From contig CALUWE010000001.1 of assembly GCA_944324425.1 (NCBI GenBank), positions 124,001-188,000 on the forward strand: 64,000 nucleotides of DNA. Reading direction: 5' to 3'. Below the pieces are notes generated by a model. That model had not been told where the DNA came from. It saw nothing but the letters and a program-made list of their open reading frames with translations, and searched no databases. The DNA comes from Candidatus Gastranaerophilales bacterium. GTDB taxonomy: Bacteria > Cyanobacteriota > Vampirovibrionia > Gastranaerophilales > Gastranaerophilaceae. This document shows, one piece after another, positions 41,118 to 50,656 of the stretch; the stretch's first letter is position 1; the number at the start of each line of letters is the position of its first letter. A program made the translations under genes and the position numbers.

Positions 41118-41963
41118 ATGCTAAATAATTTATATAAAGAAATTACACCTAACGGTTACGGAATTGCCATTGAAACAGAGGGCGACATTTTATATTCAAA
41201 ACAATCCGAATTTCAAAAAGTTGAAATTTTTAAGTCTAAGGGTTTAGGGAATGTTTTGACATTGGATGGTTTGATGATGACAACCGTCGAGGATGAATTT
41301 TTTTACCACGAAATGATTTCGCATATTCCTTTATGTTCTCATAAAACCCCTGAAAATATTCTTGTGATAGGCGGGGGAGACGGCGGAACAGTCAGAGAAG
41401 TTTTATTGCATGACACAGTTAAAAATGTTGATTTATGCGAAATAGACGGGCTTGTAATTGAAGCAAGCAAGCAGTTTTTGCCCACTATTGCAGGTAAACT
41501 GGACGACAAATGTGTTAACATTTATGTGGAAGATGCAATTGAATTTATTAAAAACAAAAAAAATTGCTATGATGTCGTTTTAATTGATTCAACAGACCCT
41601 ATGGGCCCGGGGGAAGGGTTATTTACTGAAGAATTTTACACAAATGTTAAAGAAAGCTTAAAAGAAGGCGGCATTGTTGTTCCTCAATCAGAATCACCTT
41701 TTGCAAACAAAAACGAAATGAGAAAAATGTATATCTTGCTTCATAAAGTGTTTAAGACGGTTCTGCCATATGCAGGCCCCATTCCCACATACCCCGGCGG
41801 CTATTGGTCTTGGGCATTTTGCACAAATGATAACGACAATTCTATTAAAGATGAAGCCCGTGCAATAAAAATTGAACAAAATGCCAAACTGTATAACAGA
41901 GAACTCCATAAGGGCGCCTTTATGGTTCCAAACTTTGTAAGGAAACTTGCAAATAATGAATAA
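41118..41963 (+). CDS. speE: Spermidine synthase
   Basis: A 281-residue aminopropyltransferase making spermidine from putrescine and decarboxylated SAM. Substrate-binding blocks are LDGLMMTTVEDEFFYHEMIS (about 52-71), the SAM-type loop VIGGGDGGTVREVLLHD (about 81-97), and VLIDSTDPMGPGEGLFTEEF (about 153-172). Length is normal. ATG 41118 is preferred over TTG 41109: AAGGA at 41102 lies 11 nt upstream. It overlaps aroA by 8 bp. No speD for the SAM decarboxylase is in the window. Grouping with aroA and pgeF looks like a general housekeeping operon. Confidence 0.93.
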   Translation: MLNNLYKEITPNGYGIAIETEGDILYSKQSEFQKVEIFKSKGLGNVLTLDGLMMTTVEDEFFYHEMISHIPLCSHKTPENILVIGGGDGGTVREVLLHDTVKNVDLCEIDGLVIEASKQFLPTIAGKLDDKCVNIYVEDAIEFIKNKKNCYDVVLIDSTDPMGPGEGLFTEEFYTNVKESLKEGGIVVPQSESPFANKNEMRKMYILLHKVFKTVLPYAGPIPTYPGGYWSWAFCTNDNDNSIKDEARAIKIEQNAKLYNRELHKGAFMVPNFVRKLANNE

Positions 41964-43260
41964 TGATATAAAAGTTAACGGCATAAATTCACCCTTAAAT
42001 GGCGAAATAACAATTCCGTCGGATAAATCCATTTCCCATAGGGCGATAATTTTAGGTTCTTTAACAAACGGTAAAATAAAAATTTCAAATTTTTCAAAAG
42101 GAAAAGACCCGATTTCAACCCTTGAAATTTTTAAGAATTTAGGGTTAGAGGTTAGTTTTGTTGACGATAAAACGCTCATCATAAATTCAAAAAACGGTTT
42201 GTCTGCTCCTTCTTCTCCTCTTGATTGCGGCAATTCGGGCACAACAATGAGGCTTATGACAGGGCTTTTATCGGGGCAAAAATTTAATTCGGAACTATTT
42301 GGCGATGTTAGTTTATCTAAACGCCCGATGAAAAGAATAATTGAACCCTTAACCTTAATGGGCGCAAAAATTGAATCAAATGAAAATAGAGCGCCATTAA
42401 AAATTAAAGGTTCAAAGCTGAATGGAATTACATACGAATCAAAAATAGCTTCAGCTCAAGTTAAATCTTCAATTTTGCTTGCAGGGTTTAATAGTATTGG
42501 CGAAACAAAAGTGATTGAACCAAGTTTATCCAGAAACCACACTGAAATTATGCTTCAATATTTTGAATCTGATATTAAAACAGGAAAAATTGAAGATAAA
42601 TTTTACACCGCAATAAGAAGTTCATTTTTAATTCCGAAAGATATTTATATCCCCGGTGATATATCTTCTGCCGCATTTTTTATGGCGGCAGCCGCTATAA
42701 CCAAAAATTCAGACATCATAATTAAAAATGTAGGCCTAAATGAAACAAGAACAGGCATTATTGATGTTATGAAAAATATGAACGTTGATTTTGAAATTCT
42801 TGATGAAAAGAAAGTAAACGGTGAAAAAATTGGGGATGTTAGAGTTAAATATTCGCCCGATTTAAAAGGAACGATTATTGAGGGGGATATTATCCCGAGG
42901 TTAATAGATGAAATTCCTGTTATTTGCGTTTTAGCAAGTTTTGCAAAAGGCAAAACAATAATAAAAGATGCATCAGACCTTAAAAACAAAGAATCTGACA
43001 GAATAAAATGCACGGCAGATGAACTTAAAAAAATGGGCTTTAATATTGAAGCGACAGATGACGGCTTTATAATTGAAGGAAATAATCAAGCACAAATTGA
43101 AGGTAATGTTGAACTTAATACATATAACGACCACAGGCTTGCAATGAGCTTTTATGTTGCAGGGTTGAATGCAAAATCAGAATGTTTAATAAAAGATTTT
43201 ATTTGGGTAAATACATCCTTCCCCGAATTTTTAGGCCTTTTTAATAAATTAGGGGTATAG
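41956..43260 (+). CDS. aroA: 3-Phosphoshikimate 1-carboxyvinyltransferase
   Basis: A 434-residue enzyme of the shikimate pathway joining PEP and shikimate-3-phosphate (EPSP synthase). Signatures are ITIPSDKSISHRAIILGSL near the start, LDCGNSGTTMRLMTGLLSG and the late YNDHRLAMSFYVAG. ATG 41956 is preferred; an upstream TTG at 41947 is possible. Within the second block, GNSGTT and the Lys/Arg set LSKRPMKR are present. Overlap with speE is 8 bp. The next gene starts directly after the stop. Confidence 0.94.
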   Translation: MNNDIKVNGINSPLNGEITIPSDKSISHRAIILGSLTNGKIKISNFSKGKDPISTLEIFKNLGLEVSFVDDKTLIINSKNGLSAPSSPLDCGNSGTTMRLMTGLLSGQKFNSELFGDVSLSKRPMKRIIEPLTLMGAKIESNENRAPLKIKGSKLNGITYESKIASAQVKSSILLAGFNSIGETKVIEPSLSRNHTEIMLQYFESDIKTGKIEDKFYTAIRSSFLIPKDIYIPGDISSAAFFMAAAAITKNSDIIIKNVGLNETRTGIIDVMKNMNVDFEILDEKKVNGEKIGDVRVKYSPDLKGTIIEGDIIPRLIDEIPVICVLASFAKGKTIIKDASDLKNKESDRIKCTADELKKMGFNIEATDDGFIIEGNNQAQIEGNVELNTYNDHRLAMSFYVAGLNAKSECLIKDFIWVNTSFPEFLGLFNKLGV

Positions 43261-43995
43261 ATGTTTTATTTTGATAAGGTTTTGGGTAAAACAGTTTTAA
43301 AATCAACCTTGTTTAGTGGTGTTAACCATTTTTTTACAACAAAAGAATTAATTCTAAAAACAAAAGAACCTGCTTTGATTGAAGAAGCTGACAGACAAAA
43401 AGAATTAATTAAAAAAGAATTTAATTTGGAAAGGTTAATTCACCCCAAACAAACCCACACAAATAACATTCAAATTGTAAAAAAAGATATTGATTTATAC
43501 CCTGAAACTGACGCTTTAATTTTAGATGATAATAAAACAGGAATTTTTCTAAACTTTGCAGATTGCACACCCATTGTTTTATACGATTTTAAATTAAATA
43601 TAGGCGCAATAATCCATGGCGGCTGGAGAGGAACAGTTCAAAAAATTGCACCCTTAACCGTTTTAAAAATGCAAAAAGAGATTAATTCAAACCCAAATGA
43701 TATAAAAGCATTAATTGGCCCGAACATTTGTTTTAACTGTTTTGAAACAAGTGAAGAAACTATGAATGAACTTAAAAATACGGTTAAAAATAATGTTGGC
43801 ATTTATAAAATTGAAAACGGCAAATTTTATGCGGATTTAAAGGAAATAAATAAAAGACAATTAATTGAAGCCGGAATTAAAGAGATTGATGTAACAACGT
43901 ATTGCACTTTTCACAATAATAATCTCTTCTTTTCGTACAGAAAAGAAAATAAAACCACTAACAGAATGAGCACTTTTTTAACTTTAAAAAATTAG
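43261..43995 (+). CDS. pgeF: Peptidoglycan editing factor PgeF (laccase-domain)
   Basis: A 244-residue protein of the YfiH/PgeF family. Conserved metal-site blocks are HPKQTHTNNIQIV (about 61-73), FLNFADCTPIVLYD (about 99-112, with the Cys) and IIHGGWRGTVQKIA (about 118-131). FFSYRKENKTTNRM closes the family order. In E. coli the member hydrolyses wrongly built UDP-MurNAc-L-Ser to keep peptidoglycan correct; other members were called multicopper oxidases. ATG 43261 touches the aroA stop codon, so it is translated from the same message. The 3' end overlaps a convergent gene by 4 bp. Confidence 0.9.
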   Translation: MFYFDKVLGKTVLKSTLFSGVNHFFTTKELILKTKEPALIEEADRQKELIKKEFNLERLIHPKQTHTNNIQIVKKDIDLYPETDALILDDNKTGIFLNFADCTPIVLYDFKLNIGAIIHGGWRGTVQKIAPLTVLKMQKEINSNPNDIKALIGPNICFNCFETSEETMNELKNTVKNNVGIYKIENGKFYADLKEINKRQLIEAGIKEIDVTTYCTFHNNNLFFSYRKENKTTNRMSTFLTLKN

Positions 43996-44516
43996 AATAA
44001 ACCTTTTTTATTTTGAGCGGCTTTTTGAAGAAAATTTGTATTTTCTGTTTTTCTCAGCTTGTCTTTCGCTTTAATTTCTTTTTCAATATCTTCGGGTTTA
44101 AGATTTTTCATTATTTCAATATATTTATTTGAAGCCTGTTTAATTCTTTCGATAAGACTGTCTATATATTTTGCATAGCTTTCGGCATCGTCGTTTTTAT
44201 ATCTCCAAGTTTCAAAGTTAAATGCCGTCATAACATCTTTCTTGTAGTCTTCTAAAATGCCGTCTCTTGCTTCTATAAAAGTTTTAACGGTTTCATCCCC
44301 CGGGAACAACCTGCATTTTTTATATGTATTTTCCAAAATAATTAGCGATTTTTTTGTTGCAAGCCTTGTTTGAACACCGCGAATAAAATACCTGTCTTCT
44401 TCTTCCTTTGGAATTTTTAAATCAAAAGGAAAATCGAGATTGCACATTACTGTTGCATCTGCAAGCTCTACCATAAGTTCGGATTTTAAGTATTCATATT
44501 CGTCTCTTAAGGTCAT
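43992..44516 (-). CDS. Unknown helical protein
   Basis: A 174-residue, charged, mostly helical soluble protein. KLRKTENTNFLQKAAQNKKG near the C-terminus is basic. A central segment (YAKYIDSLIERIKQASNKYI) looks coiled-coil-like. No family is recognised. AGAGAATTTT precedes the ATG. It lies between the convergent pgeF and the ppdK gene, with a 113-bp gap that holds a long palindrome. Confidence 0.62.
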   Translation of the reverse strand: MTLRDEYEYLKSELMVELADATVMCNLDFPFDLKIPKEEEDRYFIRGVQTRLATKKSLIILENTYKKCRLFPGDETVKTFIEARDGILEDYKKDVMTAFNFETWRYKNDDAESYAKYIDSLIERIKQASNKYIEIMKNLKPEDIEKEIKAKDKLRKTENTNFLQKAAQNKKGLF

Positions 44517-44586
44517 GGTAAAATTCTCTAACTTTGTTACTTATATTTTAAACAAATATAAATGATTTTGCAAATTATTAAAAGAA

Positions 44587-44614
44587 AATGCGCCGTTTAT
44601 ATAAACGGCGCATT
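44587..44614 (-). terminator. 28-bp perfect palindrome after ppdK
   Basis: AATGCGCCGTTTAT followed by its exact complement ATAAACGGCGCATT. On the minus strand it is followed by TTCTTTAATAA. It lies 16 bp past the ppdK stop, so it is most likely the terminator. Confidence 0.7.
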
Positions 44615-44629
44615 AATTTATATTATATT

Positions 44630-47293
44630 TTATACAAGTGCTTTTTCTTTATTTTCGGCAATTGCAGCTTGTGCTGCGGCTAACCTTGCTTGAGGAACCC
44701 TAAATGGTGAGCAGGATACATAATTCAAACCGATTTTATGGCAGAATTTAACCGAATTCGGGTCGCCGCCGTGTTCACCGCAAATACCTCTTTTTAAATT
44801 AGGTCTTACAGGAAGTGCTTTTTGAAGCGCTATCTGCATTAATTGACCGACGCCTTTGGTATCAAGTGTTTCGAATGGGTTTTGAGGTAAAATTTTATCT
44901 TCAACGTATTTACCTAAAAATTTACCTTCGGCATCATCTCTTGAATAACCGAATGTCATTTGAGTTAAGTCGTTTGTGCCGAATGAGAAAAATTCCGCAT
45001 ATTCTGCCACTTCATCCGCAGTTAAAGCAGCGCGGGGAATTTCAATCATTGTGCCAAACATATATTCAACTTCAATGCCTTTTTCTTGCATAACTTCTTT
45101 TGCAACCGTTTCAAGAAGGGTTCTGTCAATTTTTAATTCATTAACATGAGAAATTAAAGGAATCATAATTTCAGGTTTAACTGTTAAACCTTCTTTTTTA
45201 AGGTCGCATGCAGCTTCAAAGATTGCTCTTACTTGCATTTCATTAATTTCAGGGAACATTAAGCCTAATCTGCAGCCCCTTAAGCCCATCATCGGGTTAG
45301 ATTCGGATAATTCTTCAACCGTGTGGAGAAGATTTTCTTTTTCTTTATAATCTTCGCCTTTTGCTTTAAGTGTTGCAACTTCCGCAATTAATGTTTCTTT
45401 ATCGGGTAAAAATTCGTGCAACGGCGGGTCTAAGAGTCTGATTGTCATAGGATAGCCGTTCAAGGCTTTGAACATATCTTTAAAATCTTGATACTGCATA
45501 GGAAGCAGTTTTGCTAAAGCTTCTTTTCTTGCTTCTTTTGTGCCTGCAATAATCATTTTTTGAACCCAAGGAAGTCTGGATGGGTCCATAAACATATGTT
45601 CCGTTCTGCAAAGGCCAACACCTTCTGCACCCAATTTAAGAGCGTTTTGAACATCCAAAGGAGTATCTGCGTTTGCTCTTACCGTTAATTTTTTGAATTC
45701 ATCAACCCATTTAAATAAGGTTTCAAAATTTTCATCCATCGTAGCGGATTGTGTTTGAACAGCCCCTGCCATAACTTCGCCTGTTCCGCCATCGATAGAA
45801 ATAACGTCGTTTTCATGGTAAATAGCGCCGTCTGCGGCAGTTAAGGTTTTATTTGCAAGGTCAATTTTTAAGTCTTCACAGCCTGAAACACAGGGTTTAC
45901 CCATACCTTTTGCAACAACCGCAGCGTGGCTTGTCATACCGCCTCTAAGTGTTAAAACGCCTTGAGAAGCTATCATACCGTGAATATCATCAGGACAGGT
46001 TTCAATTCTGACCAAAATAACTTTTTCGCCAGCTTCACCCCTTGTTGCAGCTTCATCGGTATCAAAAACAATTTTGCCGATAGCAGCCCCTGGGGATGCA
46101 TTTAAGCCTTGAGCAATTTTATGTGCTTCTTTTTTAGCTTTAGGGTCAAAAGAGGGAAGAAGAAGTTGATATAATTGATAAGGATCAACAAGTTCAACTG
46201 CTCTTTCTTTTGAAATAATGCCTTCTTTTGCCATTTCAACGGCAATTCTAACGGCAGCTGCAGCCGTTCTTTTGCCGTTTCTTGTTTGAAGAATGTATAA
46301 TTTACCTTTTTCAATGGTAAATTCCATATCTTGAACGTCTTTATAGTGATTTTCAAGGTTTTTTGCAATATCAACGTATTGTTTGTAAAGTTCAGGCATT
46401 TCGTTTGCCAATTCTTTAATCGGTTTTGGAGTTCTTATACCTGCAACAACGTCTTCACCTTGAGCGTTTGTTAAATATTCGCCGTAAAATTCGTTTTCAC
46501 CCGTTGCGGGGTTTCTTGTGAAGGAAACACCTGTTGCGCAATCATTTCCCATATTGCCAAATACCATGGTCTGAACGTTAACGGCTGTACCAAAATTATG
46601 GTCAATTTTATTTAAGTTACGGTATGCAACCGCTCTTGGAATGTTCCAGCTTCTAAATACCGCTTCAATAGCTTCTTGAAGCTGAATATACGGGTCTTGA
46701 GGGAAATCTTTTCCTGTTTCTTTTTTGATTATTTCTTTATACACGGGGATTAATGATTTTAGGCCTTCTGCCGATACTTCAGCATCCGTTTTAACGCCTT
46801 CTTTTTCTTTAACTTTGTCTAATTCGTCTTCAAATTTAATTCTTTCAATATCCCAAGCAACAGAACCAAACATTGTTAAAAATCTTCTGTAACTGTCATA
46901 GCAAAATCTTTCATTATTTGTAAGATTTACCATACCTTGAAGAGTTTCATCGTTTAAACCTAAATTCAAAATAGTTTCCATCATACCGGGCATAGAAAGT
47001 CTTGCGCCTGATCTTACAGAAACCAATAACGGGTTTTCTTTATCGCCAAATTTTTTGCCTGCTTGGTTTTCAACTTCTTTTAAATAAGTTTTAACTTCAT
47101 CCATAAGGCCATCAGGCATTTTGTTTCCGTTATTAATATATTCCATGCAGGTTTCTGTTGTAATTGTTAAACCGGGGGGAACAGGAAGCCCTGCATTAGT
47201 CATTTCGGCAAGGTTTGCGCCTTTGCCGCCCAACAAGTTACGCATATCGGCGTTTCCTTCTTTAAACAGCCATACTCGCTTGTTATCTGTCAT
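44630..47293 (-). CDS. ppdK: Pyruvate, phosphate dikinase
   Basis: An 887-residue enzyme interconverting pyruvate + ATP + Pi and PEP + AMP + PPi. The N-terminal ATP-grasp part starts with GGKGANLAEMTNAGLPVPPG. The swivelling phosphohistidine domain has LRGGMTSHAAVVAKGMGKPC (about 450-469, catalytic His). The C-terminal PEP barrel has GLCRTEHMF, MIPLISHVNELK and FSFGTNDLTQM, and ends with ICGEHGGDPNSVKFC and VSCSPFRVPQARLAAAQ. AAGGAG lies 8 nt before the ATG. Its presence fits PPi-linked or gluconeogenic PEP metabolism in a fermenter. It is a single-gene unit. Confidence 0.95.
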   Translation of the reverse strand: MTDNKRVWLFKEGNADMRNLLGGKGANLAEMTNAGLPVPPGLTITTETCMEYINNGNKMPDGLMDEVKTYLKEVENQAGKKFGDKENPLLVSVRSGARLSMPGMMETILNLGLNDETLQGMVNLTNNERFCYDSYRRFLTMFGSVAWDIERIKFEDELDKVKEKEGVKTDAEVSAEGLKSLIPVYKEIIKKETGKDFPQDPYIQLQEAIEAVFRSWNIPRAVAYRNLNKIDHNFGTAVNVQTMVFGNMGNDCATGVSFTRNPATGENEFYGEYLTNAQGEDVVAGIRTPKPIKELANEMPELYKQYVDIAKNLENHYKDVQDMEFTIEKGKLYILQTRNGKRTAAAAVRIAVEMAKEGIISKERAVELVDPYQLYQLLLPSFDPKAKKEAHKIAQGLNASPGAAIGKIVFDTDEAATRGEAGEKVILVRIETCPDDIHGMIASQGVLTLRGGMTSHAAVVAKGMGKPCVSGCEDLKIDLANKTLTAADGAIYHENDVISIDGGTGEVMAGAVQTQSATMDENFETLFKWVDEFKKLTVRANADTPLDVQNALKLGAEGVGLCRTEHMFMDPSRLPWVQKMIIAGTKEARKEALAKLLPMQYQDFKDMFKALNGYPMTIRLLDPPLHEFLPDKETLIAEVATLKAKGEDYKEKENLLHTVEELSESNPMMGLRGCRLGLMFPEINEMQVRAIFEAACDLKKEGLTVKPEIMIPLISHVNELKIDRTLLETVAKEVMQEKGIEVEYMFGTMIEIPRAALTADEVAEYAEFFSFGTNDLTQMTFGYSRDDAEGKFLGKYVEDKILPQNPFETLDTKGVGQLMQIALQKALPVRPNLKRGICGEHGGDPNSVKFCHKIGLNYVSCSPFRVPQARLAAAQAAIAENKEKALV

Positions 47294-47364
47294 TTTAATT
47301 TCTCCTTACTACTTAAGTTCATTTCTGCACTTAAGAACACCTATTTACAATGTTTTTGCCCTAT

Positions 47365-47378
47365 TTTTTTGCAAAAAA
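47365..47378. repeat. 14-bp AT palindrome in the ppdK upstream region
   Basis: TTTTTTGCAAAAAA is its own complement, without a loop. It lies between divergent ppdK and the ATP-grasp gene, next to an ACTTAAG direct repeat at about 47316-47336. An operator is possible. Confidence 0.35.
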
Positions 47379-47496
47379 CGAAAGTTACAAAAATCTTATC
47401 ACAGAAATTGCCTTTTGTCATGAAAAATTGTACTTTTTAGTTGATTTTGGCATATAATGTTAAAAAGAATTTACTAAGTTTTTGCGGAAGATTAAA

Positions 47497-48654
47497 ATGT
47501 TTATTTTGGATGAACCATATATTTCAAATTTTTTATTTGAAACATTGAATAAAAATAATTACCCTGCTCTTGAAAACGAAATAACAAAAGGGAAGGTTTC
47601 AAATTTAGTAAGCGATGAAGAATTTAAAAAACTTTTTTGCAAGAATAAAAAAGTTTATACAAATTCAGAAAATTCCATTAAAAAAATTATGGAAAATTTA
47701 GAGGGAGAAGAAATTTTATCTTGGATTAAGCTTTTTAAAGATAAAGTTGAGTTCAGAAAAATTTTAAAATCAATTTATCCTGATTTTTATTTTGAAGAAA
47801 TTCCATACTCAAAATTAGGCGAAATTGACAAAACAAAATTAAAATACCCTTTTGTAATAAAACCCTCTATCGGTTTTTTAAGCTTAGGGGTTTATACCGT
47901 ATGGAATGAAAATGAATTTGATTCCGTTATAGAAAATATTCAAAATTCCTATGAAAAAAACCAAAAATTATTCCCGATTGAAGTTTTAAATTCTAACAAC
48001 TTTATTATTGAAGAATTTATCAAGGGGGATGAATATGCAGTTGATGTTTATTTTGATAAATCATCGAATCCTGTTATTTTAAACCTTTATAAACACCCGT
48101 TTTTTGATAAATATGACGTTTCAGACAGGCTTTATTTTACATCATCTGAAATTATCAACAAAAATTATGACAAATTGAATGAGCTTTTATCGGATATGGG
48201 AAAATTAATAGGGCTTAAAAATTTCCCCGTTCATATTGAACTCAGAATAGATAATGAAAATATAATTCCGATTGAAGTTAACCCCTTAAGGTTTGCAGGC
48301 TGGTGCCTTTGCGATTTGGCAAAATATGCCTACGACATTAACGTTTATGAATATTTTATGGAAAATAAAAAACCCGATTGGAATGAAATTTTAGAAAATA
48401 ACAATTCAACATATGCTTTTGTTATGGGTGAAGTTCCATCTGATATAAATAAAGAAGAAATTTTATCTTTTGATATTGACGCATTTTTAAAAGACATTAA
48501 AGTTAAAGTGTTAGAAACAAGGCAATATGACTATAAAACAAAGCCTATGTTCTGCTCGCTTTTTATTGAAGCCGAAAACTTTGATGAAATGAAACACATT
48601 TTAAATTTAGATATGAAAAAATATATTAGATTGAAGGAAAAAGTTGCTTTTTAA
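47497..48654 (+). CDS. ATP-grasp ligase-like protein
   Basis: A 385-residue protein with an ATP-grasp fold. Blocks are FVIKPSIGFLSLGVYTVWNE (about 118-137, nucleotide lid), NNFIIEEFIKGDEYAVDVYF (about 167-186), and ENIIPIEVNPLRFAGWCLCD (about 251-270, metal-binding Glu/Asn). The family joins a carboxylate to an amine or thiol using ATP; the substrate is unknown. The start is ATG 47497, with GGAAG 7 nt upstream. The TTG five codons earlier lies in the ribosome-site region. It overlaps the next gene by 11 bp. Confidence 0.82.
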   Translation: MFILDEPYISNFLFETLNKNNYPALENEITKGKVSNLVSDEEFKKLFCKNKKVYTNSENSIKKIMENLEGEEILSWIKLFKDKVEFRKILKSIYPDFYFEEIPYSKLGEIDKTKLKYPFVIKPSIGFLSLGVYTVWNENEFDSVIENIQNSYEKNQKLFPIEVLNSNNFIIEEFIKGDEYAVDVYFDKSSNPVILNLYKHPFFDKYDVSDRLYFTSSEIINKNYDKLNELLSDMGKLIGLKNFPVHIELRIDNENIIPIEVNPLRFAGWCLCDLAKYAYDINVYEYFMENKKPDWNEILENNNSTYAFVMGEVPSDINKEEILSFDIDAFLKDIKVKVLETRQYDYKTKPMFCSLFIEAENFDEMKHILNLDMKKYIRLKEKVAF

Positions 48655-49861
48655 AAAAGAATTTGACATAGATAAAGAATTTTTTGAAGAAGGCGTTAAG
48701 CGCCCGAAAAAAAGAAAATTGGCATTAAGGGTTTTTGTTGCCGTTCTTTTAATAACTTTCGCAATTCTTTGTTACAGCGCTTTTACCTTTAATTTTAACA
48801 CCCGTTTCGGAAACATTGATTTATCAAAACCCGACCTTGGGCTTAAAGAAGCACAAAATTATTTTTTTGAAGCGGTTAAAAATTATGATAACGGCGAATA
48901 CGATAAAGCCATTGAAAATTTAAACAAACAAATTGCAATTGTTGATGACCCCGATGCCTACAATTATCTGGCCAAAATTTATATGGAAAAAGGAAACAAT
49001 GAACTTGCAATTGAAAATTACAAAAAAGCTGTTGAATTCAAACCCGATTTTTTTGAGCCCAATTTTGAATTAGGCAAATTTTATTATTCAATAAACGATT
49101 ATAAAACAGCATCTAAATATTTGACAACGGCAAGCAATTCTCAACCGGATAACATTGAAGCTCTTTCTTTAACCGCAGAAACCTATAAACAAACAGGTAA
49201 GGCAGATGAAGCAATTAAGATTTTTGAAAAAATTCTTGAATTTGAACCGAATTCCGCCTTTACAAATGCAAAAATAGGAGAAATTTATTTCCAAAGGCTT
49301 CAATATAAAAAAGCAATTCCGTACCTTGAAGATTCAATTCAAACATCTTTTGAAGAAAACGTTGCAATGGAACTTGCCAAATGCTATTTTGAACTAAACA
49401 GTTTGGAATCTGCAAAAAGTATTGCGGAAGAAATTTTAGCGGAAAACAAAGATAACAAACAGGCGCAATCTCTAAAAAGGGCTGCTGAATATAAAATGGG
49501 CTTATCAAAAGAAGAGGCTAAAGAAAAAGAACCCGTCCAAACCGCACAACAACCTGAACCTGCACCCTTAAATTCAAAAATTGTTGCGGAATATATAAAA
49601 GAAATTGAACTTTCAATTAAAACAAATTGGACTCCGCCTGTCGGTTCAAACCTTAAAAAAGCTTCCGTAAAGTTTACCGTAAACAGAGACGGTGAATTGA
49701 TTTCAAATGTTTTATTTTCAAGTTCAGGCATGCCCGATTTTGATAAATCAGCGCTTGATGCGATTGAAATGTCAAAACCCTTTCCCCCGTTGCCGGATGA
49801 GCTCAACAGAGAAAGTTTGGATATCGTCTTTACGTTTGATTTTAATGTCGGCGAGCCATAA
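48644..49861 (+). CDS. Membrane-anchored TPR protein with TonB C-terminal domain
   Basis: A 405-residue protein. One N-terminal transmembrane helix (VAVLLITFAILCYSAFTF, about 33-50) precedes TPR repeats (about 69-290, e.g. AIENYKKAVEFKPDFFEPNF). A short Pro/Gln linker and a TonB/TolA-type C-terminal domain (about 311-405) follow, with SIKTNWTPPVG, VKFTVNRDGELISNV and SALDAIEMSKPFPPLPDEL. The TTG start at 48644 has AAGGA upstream and overlaps the ATP-grasp stop. It should be anchored in the inner membrane and reach into the periplasm. The classical proline-rich spacer of TonB is replaced by TPRs. Confidence 0.85.
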   Translation: MLFKKEFDIDKEFFEEGVKRPKKRKLALRVFVAVLLITFAILCYSAFTFNFNTRFGNIDLSKPDLGLKEAQNYFFEAVKNYDNGEYDKAIENLNKQIAIVDDPDAYNYLAKIYMEKGNNELAIENYKKAVEFKPDFFEPNFELGKFYYSINDYKTASKYLTTASNSQPDNIEALSLTAETYKQTGKADEAIKIFEKILEFEPNSAFTNAKIGEIYFQRLQYKKAIPYLEDSIQTSFEENVAMELAKCYFELNSLESAKSIAEEILAENKDNKQAQSLKRAAEYKMGLSKEEAKEKEPVQTAQQPEPAPLNSKIVAEYIKEIELSIKTNWTPPVGSNLKKASVKFTVNRDGELISNVLFSSSGMPDFDKSALDAIEMSKPFPPLPDELNRESLDIVFTFDFNVGEP

Positions 49862-49944
49862 TGATTACCCGACTGGGTGATTTATTTTCAAGTTTTTGTG
49901 GTGTTTGATATTTTAGTAAACGAAATAATATAACGGGACAGAAA

Positions 49945-50625
49945 ATGAGTAGTATAAATTGCGCCAAAATAAGGCTTTCTATTGTCGAAAGCTGTTTATT
50001 GACAAGGATTTCATTAAAACATCACCTATCCAAATTTGAAAACATTGAAACAATTAAAGATTTTGAAAATGCCGATGATTTTATTGCCTCTCTTAAAAAT
50101 TCAAACCAAACAGACATTGTTCTTGTAAGTTTAAATTTAAACGGAATAAACGGAATTGAGGCAACAAGAATAATCAAGAAAGAATTTCCGAAAGTCAAAG
50201 TGATTATTTTAAGCTTAAACAAAGAAAAAGAATGTTTTATAGCAAGTATGTATGAAGGGGCAAATGCCTTTGTTCAAAAAAGCATCGACCCGGAGCAACT
50301 CATGAAAATAATAAAGGCGGTGCACTTTGGGGCATACTGGATAGGCCCTGAACACCTTAACCTCTATAAAGAAGCATTTCCAAAGCCTGATTCTTATGAC
50401 CTTCAAAACCTCTACAAGAAACAGGCTTCTTCTTTTGATTTAACCGTAAGAGAAAAACAAGTTTTAAAACTTCTTGTAGAAGGCAAATCAAACAGCGAAA
50501 TTGCAAAAGAAATTATAGTAAGTACAAATACGGCTAAAGCACACGTGGGAAACATTTTAAATAAAATGCATGTTACAGACAGAGTGCAAGCTGCCGTTAT
50601 TGCTGTAAAATCCAACATTATTTGA
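49945..50625 (+). CDS. LuxR/NarL-type regulator with atypical receiver
   Basis: A 226-residue DNA-binding regulator. The receiver-like domain (about 9-130) keeps the fold but lacks the phosphoacceptor: the position corresponding to Asp is Ser62 in DIVLVSLNLNGINGIEA. The acidic pocket near residue 14 is reduced to IVES. The conserved Lys in AFVQKS is kept. The LuxR helix-turn-helix is complete (LTVREKQVLKLLVEGKSNSE to AKAHVGNILNKMHV). GGGACAG lies upstream. It is probably controlled without phosphorylation. No cognate kinase is adjacent. The uvrA promoter follows directly. Confidence 0.88.
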   Translation: MSSINCAKIRLSIVESCLLTRISLKHHLSKFENIETIKDFENADDFIASLKNSNQTDIVLVSLNLNGINGIEATRIIKKEFPKVKVIILSLNKEKECFIASMYEGANAFVQKSIDPEQLMKIIKAVHFGAYWIGPEHLNLYKEAFPKPDSYDLQNLYKKQASSFDLTVREKQVLKLLVEGKSNSEIAKEIIVSTNTAKAHVGNILNKMHVTDRVQAAVIAVKSNII

Positions 50626-50649
50626 TTAGAATACAATTCGGCATATAAT
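50622..50649 (+). promoter_or_regulatory. Promoter of uvrA, leaderless
   Basis: TTGATT, 16-nt spacer, TATAAT. The hexamer ends 7 nt before ATG 50657. Confidence 0.65.
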
Positions 50650-50656
50650 GTTTTAT

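Noticed and set aside
41694-42242. Minus-strand open frame over the speE-aroA junction
   Set aside because: Antisense shadow of two well-conserved enzymes without its own start signals.
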